Source of the DNA: Saccharum officinarum
Taxonomy: Eukaryota; Streptophyta; Magnoliopsida; Poales; Poaceae
Assembly: GCA_020631735.1 (NCBI GenBank)
Contig: CM036158.1
Location: 83,959,914-84,023,913, forward strand
Direction: 5' to 3'
Length of the DNA: 64,000 nt
Under the pieces are notes generated by a model. That model saw only the letters and a program-made list of their open reading frames with translations. It was not told the origin of the DNA and made no database searches. Of this stretch, positions 53,950 to 64,000 are shown in pieces. The translations under genes were made by a program, and so were the position numbers. Positions within the stretch are counted from its first letter, which is position 1. Every line of letters starts with the position of its first letter.

Positions 53950-54765
53950 CCAGTTCAATGGAAGTACCTTGCAAAATTTCAGGCCCAGACAGCAGAACGG
54001 TCTATGATTTGGGGAGAAATGCCAAAATAAGAAAATAGAACCCTGTATTTCCTTCTTAGGAGAAACTATTTTGGGATGAATTCCCCTGCATCTTAGATAG
54101 AATACAATGAATAAGGATGCCACCATGGTTGCCAGACTTGGTAAAGATAATGCCGCAGTAATACATCTGCAAAGCACAAGGGTAAGTTATGATAAATTGC
54201 ATGTAGCCAAAATAAACTGAACTGAGAAATAAAAGGGAAATCGCACTATTTTCTTCAGTGGTGGTGTAAAAGCAAATAATGCATTTAGCCAATTGTGTTA
54301 CACCTAGCTAAAATAGGCATTAGGGTCACAAATTCACAAATCTAAAGCCAGACAATGCATGTAGCAGCGTGCTTCTGCTACTGGGAGATAAATGTATGGA
54401 GTCGCTGAATGACTCCACACATATTGAACTACTCGAGTTCAGAACAACAGGAAAAGTACCCGAGAAGATGCATAGGAACAACAGAACACACCTTGGAGAG
54501 TTATAACCAAAAGAGATAGGTAAAAAAAGGTAGATAGCTTGAATTGCATTAGAAGCAAGAGATTACCTTCCAATCTCAGAAATGGTAGCTCTATGTACAT
54601 TGATGGCACAACTAGCCTGCAAATTATAAGGACTTATGCCAAAAAAACAGAAAAGAATACAGAAAGCAAAATAAGAAACAAAAGGATAGTAATAACTACC
54701 TATAATTGAATAACACAGTCGAGGAGTCTTTTGGTGGAAAACATATTGAAAATGAAAGAATGATG
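53950..54765 (-). other. Probable spliced 3' UTR of the exportin gene
   Basis: After the stop codon at 54766 the minus strand shows a donor (TATAG/GTAGTT, exon end 54700). An exon at 54616-54567 has acceptor TTGCAG and donor GAAG/GTAATC, and an acceptor TTTGCAG lies at 54168. These fit two introns in the 3' UTR. The final exon reaches perhaps 53950; the poly(A) site is not determined. Confidence 0.5.
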
Positions 54766-57700
54766 CTATCTGAAAACAAGACTCCCATTCCCTTGTGGTC
54801 TTATCTTCTCAACAAGCGATTGATAAAATGACCTGAATGCCTTGATATCATTTCCCTGTCGAAACAGAAAGGCACACATTACAACAAGAAACAGTCTTTC
54901 AAATCAATCCAAAAGAAAATTGCTATTTAAGATCCCACAAGTCAGCAACTTCTCACAATTCCACCTAACAATGAAATAGCCAAAAAGAACATAGGGCAAA
55001 CAGTAGATGGGCTACTCATTCACTCAATTAACATTGAGAACTGAAGTTATTGATGTTCACTGCGCAAACCACCATTTGTTTTGTGATCCTTGCTGACAAG
55101 CATCCGACTATCAATATTCAAAAGCACAAAAGCAAAGTTTACCCACATCTGAGTTCACTAATTTAAGAAAAACTGATCCATATGGTAATGTCAAGCATCA
55201 TATCAAGACAAATGTCAAACCAAGTGAGTTAAAGAGAGAAGTAGCATACCTTCAACTTCTGGTAGTACTGTTCAGCTAGGTCCGGTGGGCAGTGAACTTC
55301 AGGAAGACCTTTTGCTACAAAGTTCACAATGAAATCCTCCCCAAATTTTTCATACATAATCTTCTGGGCCAGCACAATTTCACCAAAAAGGACAAGCTAT
55401 AAAGAAAGAAACAAGTCAAATAAATGAAGCTGTTGAAGAAAAGTATCAATCCACCAGCCAAAAATACACTCACAATGCTGTTAAATTGAGAAAACAGGGC
55501 ATTCTGAGGGCCTGTTTGGATAAACTATGGCTAGCTAGTTGGCTAACAACCAGTTGAAGGCTTGGCTAAAAAAATTAGCTGACCTATGAGTCCTCCTATG
55601 TTGGATGCACTAGTGCTAATTTTAGCTAGCTAGCAATTAGCTCTTGTATCCAAACAGGCCCCAAATCAAACAAATGCATTAAGGTGTGTAAGGTAACCGG
55701 TAGGTTGCCACGCCACAGATTCTTTGGGGGGCATCACAACTGTGGGTTGCCAAGCATGCGGAGTAAACAGATATGCCCTAATCAAGCTGAAAAGCTAATG
55801 TCAGCTGAAATTGGAATTGCCATTTAACCCTAGTTAACTTAAGTTATTAGACAGTGGTCAGGCCCTCACTGATTTCACCCTTTTGTGAGACTAGCACTGG
55901 GCACAAAGCTACCTATAAATCCTATCAACATTTACGGAAGTTACTATGATTCAAACAAAGCCAAATACAAAGGGCAAAGAGCCATGTGGAGGTCCATTTT
56001 CATCAACACAGAAAATGTAAGTATTGCCACTTCCCATAGTAGCTAGGTGACATATCTTACCGAGTTCGCATCGCGTAAATCAAATGATTTATCAAGAACA
56101 CTGTATAAACAGCAATTAGTAGCAAACTTCTCAATCATAAATACTCGGAAGCCAGGAAGCTGAGGAAACAAGAGAGTAACAAAGGAAGAACCATGTGAGC
56201 AATGAGCAATCCAACTCAATGTCAAGTAATGATAGTTAAAAAAATCATGACATAACAGGATTACCTTATCTTCAGAGTTAGAGCACCAGTCCTTTACAAG
56301 ATTCACGAAAATCTGTACACATGCCTAAGAAACCATGGCCAAGGTGTGAGTAAATGGTGTCCATAGCTTAACTTATAGTCGAGCTCGAGAATGCAGATAG
56401 ATTTAAAAGAAGATAAAAATCAAGTTAAACCAAAATCCTCACCTTGCGTAGTAGTATATCTTTATGTTTGCATGAGGTAAATAAAAGCAACTGCATTATG
56501 GTCTCCAGATACTGCCTAGAGCTAGGAGTAAGGAGAACTGTAGAAAGATCATGCGTTGCCATAGCATGCAAGAATGTGTATAATGTCCTCTGCAGCTCTT
56601 GCAGTTCTCGCATTTCCTGTAGTGGTGAGACGAAAATATATTACAAAAAGAAATATATCCTGTATGGCTGTACCTGGACAACCCTATCCACCTAAGCTAA
56701 TGGAATTCATGCCAAACAAACAAGTAAATAGACAAGAACTTATATTGGGCAACAGCCTATCACACTAGCCATACGACGTAAAGTGGAGTACGTATCATGT
56801 CACTTTTGTTCCTTTAGTGAGTATTGAGAATTGTGCAAAAAAATATTTGCTTTGTTGAACTGTATTGCATTTGCCACATGTTATAGCTAGAGTTGCATTA
56901 TCATAAGTAGGAAAACATAAAAAAAAACAAATAATTTAGTATATCCCCAAGGTTAGCACATTTCAAAGGCATTAGCATTCTTGCGATATGAAGACAAGCA
57001 GAAACATAAAAAAAAAGTATACTAAGTATAAGCAGCTAGAAAATAAAGTAATATACACAGTGGCCTGTTTACAGAGGCAATCAACATTACCTCGGTATTG
57101 CTTGCAGGACCGGTTGAAAATGCATCTTGTGATAATATCACAGACAAATGACTTGCAATAGTAGGAAAGACTTCCTCCAATATGGCGCTAGCCGACGATT
57201 TAAATTTGCAGATTATTTGGTTTACCAATACGAGAAATTCCACCATATCTTTAGCCTGTATGAAAATAATAATACTGTGAGAACTGAAATATGACGCAAG
57301 ATAGAATTAACAATAAGATAGAAAAGGAGAAAGAAACAAGACAAACTAGAAGTCTTTAGGCTAATAACAGTCTAGAATCACAAATTTTTAGTTGTGTTAA
57401 CTGCCTTTAGGGAGATAGTTAGGTGACATGAAACAAGTGCCCTGCCCTAGTGATCACACCCGTAGTCTAAGCAGCCTAAGACAACACAACCCCTGAATGA
57501 ACTTAGCCTAAACTCAATTGTGCAGGAATGGTGCTTCTATTGTAGTTCAACCTGTGCTCCACATCAGTATAGTACTAATAATGGTGCTTCCCACTACAAA
57601 AGGCAAAAGAAGCAATGCTGGAACAAAGAAGCCAGTCAGGCAGCAAGTAATGGAACATAGGAGTCAGTCAGGCTGCGAGTGATGGAACTTACAAGAAAAC

Positions 57701-60700
57701 AGACATATCTGAGTATGGCAGAGTCTAACAAACCATGAAGACAATGGGTGTTGTATTTATGACCATGAGCAGAGAAAGAGGAAAACATGGGGGTAGAGCC
57801 ATAGAGGTGCAGAGGATTTGTTCCTATGCTTTTTGGCCACCAGAAAAATAAACAAAAATACGTTCTCTAGTAACTTATTCTAATTTCTTTAGGGCAAGTA
57901 AGACTACTTTTAGGAGCACATTGAAATCTTCAGATGGAAAGAGTGCTTTGTTATTAAGGCACTGCCTGAAATAGCAACATGCAGTTCACAAAGTAGAGAA
58001 GGGGTAATTAAGAAATTGCTAATGGCTACCTATGGCCTAATCCTGTGTGTGGCTAAATGGTCTAACTTTGTAATCAACAAGTTCGTTTTGCTTACCTTTC
58101 CATTTTAAAGGCTGAAAACCGATTTTTTTAAACCATTAACACTATTATTTATACAGCAAGACTCTCTCAAGCAGAAAACCAAGAAAACAGAGGCTTGCCA
58201 TTAAAATATAATTGAAATACCTCGTTATCAAGAAGCAATTGTCTCAGTGCGATTGGAATACATGGAAGCACTGAGATACCTAATATCTCGATCATACGAT
58301 GCAGAAATGATATGACCTGCATTTCAGCATATGGAGAAGTTATGGAATGGTTAATCATGTTATCAAAGCACGGAAGTAACGAAGATGCTTAAGGAACAGG
58401 TTCAGATTTACCTTAGATCGCAGAGGTCTCACACTAGGAAATGAAACAAGGACTTGCAAAACTACATCAAGGGTCTGGGAGAAGATGATAAAAACAATTT
58501 ATATCAGAAGAAAGGGCAGAATGAAGACCGCAGATGTGGGGTCTACTTAAACAGGTAGTAATTGAGGGCTAAAAACTGATCCACCACTGGCGTATCAGAG
58601 CAACGAACTTCTAGGACTGATCTAGGTTGGAAGTTTGCTGGGGTTGCCTAGCGATATCACTTAGCTCAATCTAAAGATATCTGAGCTTGTACCGCATGGT
58701 TGGAGGCAAGAAAAGCAGAAGCACCAATGACCTAGCCACCGATCAGTATATTAGAAGGTTTTATAAGCAACTCTTTCTTAGCTTATATAACTGCATCGTA
58801 ACCAACGTACACTCATATAGGCTCAACTAGTAATACCAATGTAGGAACTCCGATTGGTTTCTCACAGGTCAGATCCAATAATAAATAGACTTTATGGTAA
58901 GGAGAACGAAGCTAGCGAAGCCAGGCAGAGAGAGTTCTTCTTGATAGGAAGTTGCATATACCAGATGCTACATGGTAACAAGCCAGAACCATACAATACT
59001 GTGGAATATAGGCAAGTTCACAAAACTTACTTTCTTGAACATGATCCCAATAGCTGGCCTATTTACCATCACAAGGTGCTCATTAAAGCCCTAAAAAAGG
59101 CAGTGTACAGAAACAGTAAGTATGAGGTGTACACAACCTCGTGCACAGAAGTAAGAATTATTACATGAGAATAAATCAACCACAAGCAGTTTCCCATAAT
59201 GTCAATACCACATTTTAGAGAATGTTTTATACGCATCCTTGCAATGGTGGATGCAAATTACCTTGCTGACCATATTCAATGCAACAATAATTTGTTGAAG
59301 ACTAATAGCTCTTGGTGATGATTCCTCAAGCCCTCGTGCTTTGGCATTCATAACAAGTGACTCAATCTGGGGGTTGGGGGGATGTTACCCGCATCAGTAA
59401 GTCTTTCATGTTTTAGTGAAACTAATGCCATAATATTAAGCAAAAGGAAAATTAATCACCTGATGACAGAGAGGATTTAGAAGAGCAGTCAAGCACTGAG
59501 CCTGCTTCTCTGGTGATACCTCTTCAATGCCAATCAATAATCCAACAGCCTGAAATTAAACCATGAGTGACTGGTCCAAGTTAGTATTTCCACTGCACAA
59601 AACATAAACAAATAGGCACAGGTAAGGTAAGTTAACCTATAGAGAAAAATAATCAATGCACCTCAAAAATTTGGCTGCCATCCTCTGAGCTGGGAAACTT
59701 GGTATCTTTATTTGCCCAATCCATAGAAGTGAAATGACTTAGTACATCTTGCAGGCTCTGCTAACTCACAGATACATAGTGTTAGCTTTAGAATAGCATA
59801 AAAGTTATGTCTCTACCAACCAACAGAGATAAGGAAAGACCTGCAATATGGTATCCAGGTAAGGCACTAGCTTTGCCTTCAATGACTTGACTGCCCTCAT
59901 GAATAAGTATCCTGCACGATGGCTCACGTGGGCATTCTGATGGTGTATTCCACGGTTATCCAAGAACACTCCAAGCAGGTGCGGTACATACTGCACATGC
60001 TCCTGCATGAACTTCATGTAGCGGGTAACTGTCTCCAGATACACCAATGCAACCAAGCGGTGTGTGTGACACGAGAACCTCGCGGAAAGGAGCATGGGCA
60101 CAAGCTCCCCTAGCAGCCCTGCCCCAGTCCGAATCTCCTCCTCACCCACAGCTTCTCCAAGTCGGAAGAACAGGGTAAGAGCAACCTCAACATCCTCCAC
60201 ACTAGCTTCTGCAGACGAGAGAGCTGTCACAATCAACCCTCTTATGAACAGCTGAGCGGCAGCTGGTGCAACACGACAAATGCTCCGGAACAATACGATC
60301 AAATCTTTCCGACGCTCCGCCATGAGGTCCTCCTCCTCCTTCCCTATCTTGTCAAGCACGTCAACATGCCCCCTATATACTGGATCAAATGACATCTGCA
60401 CCCGCACCACCTCCAAGATCCGTCCCAAGTGCCCCAACTGCTTCTCAGACGGTGCCTTCATTATGCTCACATAGCCAGATAAGAACTCAAGCACGGAACC
60501 AGAGTCCACATCTTCATCGTTACCGCTCTCTGCAGCTGCAAATACAGCTGGTAGCACCTCTTCCAGCATCTCCAATGCTGCAGCTCCATCAGCATCACTA
60601 GGACCAAGCCTGCGATGACATTCGAGAGCCTCGGCAGCATATGCTGTCACCAAGGGTGCCATCTTCAACCCACTGTCTGGGCTACCAAGCCCCTGCTGTG

Positions 60701-61532
60701 CAGCCAGGAGTGACCTCAACAATCCCACCTTCGCCCTTGAGTCCATCCTCTTCGACGCCACAGCAGAAAGGCACCCCACCGCTGCAGCAGCAAGTGGAGG
60801 CGCGCTTCCCGGGGACATTGCAATGTCAAAGAGTAGAGGGACGAACACATCATTGGCGACTAGTCCGACATCGATCCACGAGATGCACCTGCGCGCCGCT
60901 TCAAGGGCCACCGCCGCAGCCGCAGGGTCGGCTGTACGGAGGGTCACGGCGGCGGTGTGCCAGTGGCTGGCGATCTGGGACACGCACTGCGCGCGCATGG
61001 AATCCTTCACCCGCATAGCGTCGGCGGCCTCGTCAGAACTGCGGGGGTACTCCTGGGAGAGCAGGTCGTCGTCGAGGGAGATTAGAACCCGCGCGAACAT
61101 GTCCGTGGGGCCGGGCTGCGGCGGCGCGGGCGGGAGGAGGTCCAGGAAGTAGGAAGGGTAGACATGGGGGTAGTCCAGGCGGACGAGGAGCGCAACAAGC
61201 TGCGCGAGCTTGTTGCGGAGGAAAGGCGGCGACGCGGCGTGAGAGGAAACCGCCAGCGAGAGGAGGGAGGCGCGGAGGAGCGCGAGGTCGTCGGGGAGCA
61301 CTATGCGGCGGCGGAGGAGCGCGTCGTGGAGGGACTGGAGGCACCAGAAGTGGACCTGCGCGTGCGGGGAGGAGGCGATGCCGGAGAGGCACAGGCGGAG
61401 GAGCGACGACGGCGGGGACTCGTTGCGGGCGCGGTCGCAGAAGGCGAGAGCCTCCGCGCGGACGGACGCGGACGCCGCGGCGGCGGCGGGCGAGTCGGAG
61501 GCCAGCAGGATGGCCTGCTCGAGGTCGTCCAT
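54766..61532 (-). CDS. PSD: Exportin-T, tRNA export receptor (PAUSED/XPOT)
   Basis: Thirteen exons on the minus strand: 61532-59841, 59757-59662, 59549-59460, 59366-59262, 59090-59031, 58474-58412, 58316-58221, 57255-57091, 56616-56443, 56324-56265, 56159-56061, 55396-55250 and 54855-54766. Together they encode 978 residues, close to Arabidopsis PAUSED. Every junction is GT-AG and phase 0. The N-terminus (MDDLEQAILLAS) and PFLRNKLAQLVALLVRLDYP match the importin-beta/Xpo1-like HEAT region that binds Ran-GTP. The C-terminal half is a series of HEAT repeats containing TTSR-like RPAIGIMFKK, IEFP-like VSFPSVRPLRSK, FLHAMATHDLS and NCCLYSVLDKSFDLRDANS, ending GNGSLVFR. It should carry mature tRNA from nucleus to cytoplasm with Ran-GTP. 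Exon 1 holds over half of the coding sequence, with small exons following. Intron 11 carries a MITE. Confidence 0.96.
55508..55661. mobile_element. Tourist-like MITE in an exportin intron
   Basis: 154-bp element with ends GGGCCTGTTTGGATA and complement of TATCCAAACAGGCCC, a perfect 15-bp inverted repeat. It lies between exons 11 and 12 of the exportin-T gene. The target triplet is not clear. Confidence 0.85.
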
Positions 61533-61603
61533 GGAGGTGCGGGAGGAATCTGGGGGGGGGAGGCGGTTTCGGGGGAAGAGAAGGGAAGGGAGGCGGAGTT
61601 GGG

Positions 61604-61615
61604 GTTAATATACGA
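61604..61615 (-). promoter_or_regulatory. TATA-like element of the exportin gene
   Basis: Minus-strand CGTATATTAACC about 75 bases upstream of the start codon, in an otherwise purine-rich leader. Confidence 0.4.
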
Positions 61616-62867
61616 GGAGCGGAGGAGGGGAGGAAGAGAGGGTTTGCTCCGCCGTGAGCCCGTGCTCCTTCCGTTGTTTGCGAGGATGGGTGGTTTCGCT
61701 GCTTGTTTTTGGGTTTGGCTCGCCGGTTTTATTATGGGTTTAAGGGCAGATTTTGGGTTTAGAGCTTTTTTAGCACTCTGATTGTTAGGTCTTTTTGTTT
61801 CACCCTGTCCGAGTAAACTTCATTCCACCTGATACATCATAACATTATTTTGGTTCTCTGGTTGTCTTTATTTGCCTTATCTCGTCAGGGTAGATAAGTC
61901 AAACTCACTTTGGACTCCCCACGAAAGCCAGCAAAAAGCTTATGATAAGAACAATATACTCCTCTATTTCGGTTCTTAGCCAAGCAAAGGGACCTCTCAC
62001 ATGAAAATCAAACGATTCTTAATTTCATAAAGAATATAGTGTTAACCACACTTATTTTATTAGCGAATGGATGCAAGTAATGTGAGGTTATTTGGTTGCC
62101 CTGCGCCACGCTTAAACTTTCGTAGCCATCACAAAAAGTAGTCATTCTTTGTTTATTGCATTAAGTTCAACACGTCACACAAAACGGTTGCATTTCTTGT
62201 GCACACTCTGACGTGAATTTTTGCCACTACTCCTACGGCTTGGCAGATGCGAATGACAATCAAGCATGTTTTTGTTCTCACCTAACCTAAGATAAAAGTT
62301 GGTGCTTTCAATTCTATAAGAAATATGTTATGGTTACGTGAGGGGTAATTATTTGGCGCCAAACGGCAATAAGTAAAACATATTTGCATGGTAGCATATA
62401 TAAGATTTTATTAATTATATCATTGTTAAAACTTTTTTTTGACAACTCACTGTTAAAACTTTGAGATGGCCTAAACACCAACCGTTACATGTATTTTTCT
62501 TACTAAAGTTGCCTTCACAACATTGATTTTTGTGTCAGCAATATACTACCTTTGGTTTCACAAAAGTTTACACCAAAATTCCTTTGGTTTCGAAGGAAAA
62601 GGAACAAAGCATTAATTGAGCCTAGAAAGACTATCAAATTGGCAACGTACTCTCAAACCAAGGCTCACGGTGAACGTGACAAAAATGGCCACCAAGAGCG
62701 TGAGCTTCGCCTTGGCGATCGCAGTTGCAGAAACCGCCGTGTCAGTTGTCAATCCTCACGCGAACGTTGCATCGCTGCATCATGACACGGAGAAACAGTT
62801 TTTTTTTAGCAGAAGACAGGGAGAAACAGCTGGATGGAGAATCACAATCTCAGAGCAAAAGCTGTTT
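61616..62867. other. Upstream flank of the exportin gene and AT-rich intergenic DNA
   Basis: Promoter region to about 61800, then AT-rich sequence. A short frame at 62685-62900 begins MATKSVSFALAIAVAE, reminiscent of a signal peptide, but runs straight into simple sequence. I do not call it a gene. Confidence 0.35.
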
Positions 62868-63722
62868 TTTAAAATCCATTTTACCTCCCTAAATTATTCT
62901 TGAAGTTTAATTTTCTTCCCTGAACTCGAAAACCACGTAAACTATCTTCCTCAACTTTTAAAACGGTTAGGTAGTTTTAAAGACGGTTTTATTTTTTTCT
63001 TTTTTTTATTTTGGCTAAAAATTTTAAAAATCATAGTAAATCATAAAAAAATCATAAAATGTAAAATCCAATTTTTTTTGACTCCACATGAGTAGATCTA
63101 CATAGTAAACATATAATATGATATGTTTTAGTACAAATTTTTTGTTGTAGCTTTAGATTTATACTTTTCTGTAATTAATTTACAGCTGCAGTTCTATGGT
63201 CCAATCGTGGTAAATTTTTTTGGTGATCTAATTATTGTATGTTTTAACTATAGTAAAAATTTCATACTCGTTTATATTTTTACACACTTTTAACTATTTT
63301 AAAACTATTTAACAAGCATAAAATTAAATAAATCTATAACTTAGTTATACATGATCCAATGAACATGAAATTTTTACTACAATTCAATAATATAATAATT
63401 AGCTCACCATAAAATTTTCACCATAATTAGACCATAGAAACTACAACTTTGAATTAATTACAGAAAAGTATAGATATAAAGCTACAACAAAAACTTTGTA
63501 CTAAAACATACCATGTTATATATTCACTTTGTAGATTTACTCATGTGGAGTCAAAAAAAATTGGATTTTCCATTTTATAACACCTTTGAAAACTGCCTAT
63601 AACCGGGTCATGGAGGTAAAATGAACGTTTTTAAAAAGTTAAAGAAGGTGATTTACCAGATTTTAGAGTTCAGGAGACAAACTAGACTTTAAGAATAGTT
63701 CAGGGATGTAAAATAAACTTGG
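62868..63722. mobile_element. Large foldback (inverted-repeat) element
   Basis: Two arms of about 420 bp, centred near 63290, are imperfect inverses. Left phrases such as AAATCCAATTTTTTTTGACT, TCCACATGAGTAGATCTACA and TTCTGTAATTAATT recur inverted at 63470-63570. The outer ends read CCATTTTACCTCCCTAAATT and complement of TTTATTTTACATCCCTGAAC. No target duplication was identified and no coding capacity is visible. Confidence 0.85.
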
Positions 63723-63777
63723 AAAAAGTCCACTTTAGGAACCTTAACTTTCGTGAAAGTTTACTTTAGGTCCCTGA

Positions 63778-64000
63778 TGAAGGGTCGAGATGGCGGACTA
63801 GAGGGGGGTGAATAGTCCTTTCTAAAACTTAAACGTGTTGGCTAACCAAAACAAATGCGGAATTAAACTTATCGGTCTAGCCAAGACTACACCCCTCTAA
63901 CTAAGTTCACAAGCACCTCATAAAAATCCTAATTAAGCAACTAAGGTGCTTTCCTTAGCAAGAGCTCTCCTATTTAATTCTAGAGCAAGGTCGCACAAAC
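63778..64000. mobile_element. Start of a second copy of the 2.5-kb LTR family, cut by the window edge
   Basis: From TGAAGGGTCGAGATGG onward it is nearly identical to 11969-12190 (GGCGGACTAGAGGGGGGTGA, GGTGCTTTCCTTAGCAAGAG). Whether it is a solo LTR or the edge of a complete element cannot be seen. Confidence 0.85.

Noticed and set aside
58854..59168. Plus-strand ORF of 104 codons
   Set aside because: It covers exon 5 and intron 5 of exportin-T on the opposite strand; the minus strand holds a splice-bounded exon with family-typical sequence.
61164..61781. Plus-strand ORF of 205 codons
   Set aside because: Antisense shadow of exportin-T exon 1 and its leader.
62616..62903. Short ORF starting MATKSVSFALAIAVAE, reminiscent of a secreted protein
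   Set aside because: The signal-like start is followed by simple sequence and a foldback element; no conserved mature part is visible.

Overview
The window is nuclear DNA from a grass, most likely a panicoid (Sorghum/Saccharum/Miscanthus-like). The signs are GC-rich intron-poor exons, dense Tourist/Harbinger and Stowaway MITEs, an Au-type SINE, and LTR, CACTA, Helitron, hAT and Mutator-like elements nested in each other. It holds four well-supported host genes and one weaker candidate. Most of the remaining DNA is transposon-derived.

Host genes: (1) a small DUF1677 cysteine-rich protein (6365-6844, +). (2) A four-exon receptor-like cytoplasmic kinase of the RLCK-VII/RIPK type (23612-27466, -). 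(3) A single-exon ESS-2/DGCR14 splicing-factor homologue (49245-50729, +). (4) A 13-exon exportin-T (PAUSED/XPOT) tRNA exporter (54766-61532, -), rebuilt exon by exon and ending in a 3' UTR that appears to be spliced. A 104-residue GC3-rich ORF (21919-22233, -) may be a fifth gene. These genes are unrelated in function and do not form a cluster.

Regions: 1-5460 is a patchwork of a hAT-type transposase remnant, GTTGCA-rich repeats, MITEs and a 961-bp hAT element with an exact 8-bp target duplication. 7283-15934 is a decayed Copia retrotransposon on the minus strand with a GATTT target duplication. It carries seven hairpins that share a CGTTGG loop, and a 2.5-kb solo LTR is inserted in it. 15935-23600 is intergenic with hAT and MITE insertions. 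30106-34082 is a four-level nest: a foldback element holding a CACTA, which holds a Helitron, which holds a Harbinger MITE. 35608-44136 is an 8.5-kb Mutator-like element with 9-bp target duplications and GGCGCC-studded terminal repeats. It carries a MURA-type transposase, a plant-mobile-domain (PMD) gene and two GRF-type zinc-finger genes. Its main frames are punctured by about twenty in-frame stop codons with no frameshift found in the segments followed. 45413-47780 and 51062-53732 are two copies of one segmental duplication flanking the ESS-2 gene, and insertions private to one copy give their relative ages. The right edge holds a large foldback and the start of a second copy of the LTR seen at 11969.

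All calls come from reading the sequence by eye. Element borders are firm where a target-site duplication is stated and approximate otherwise.
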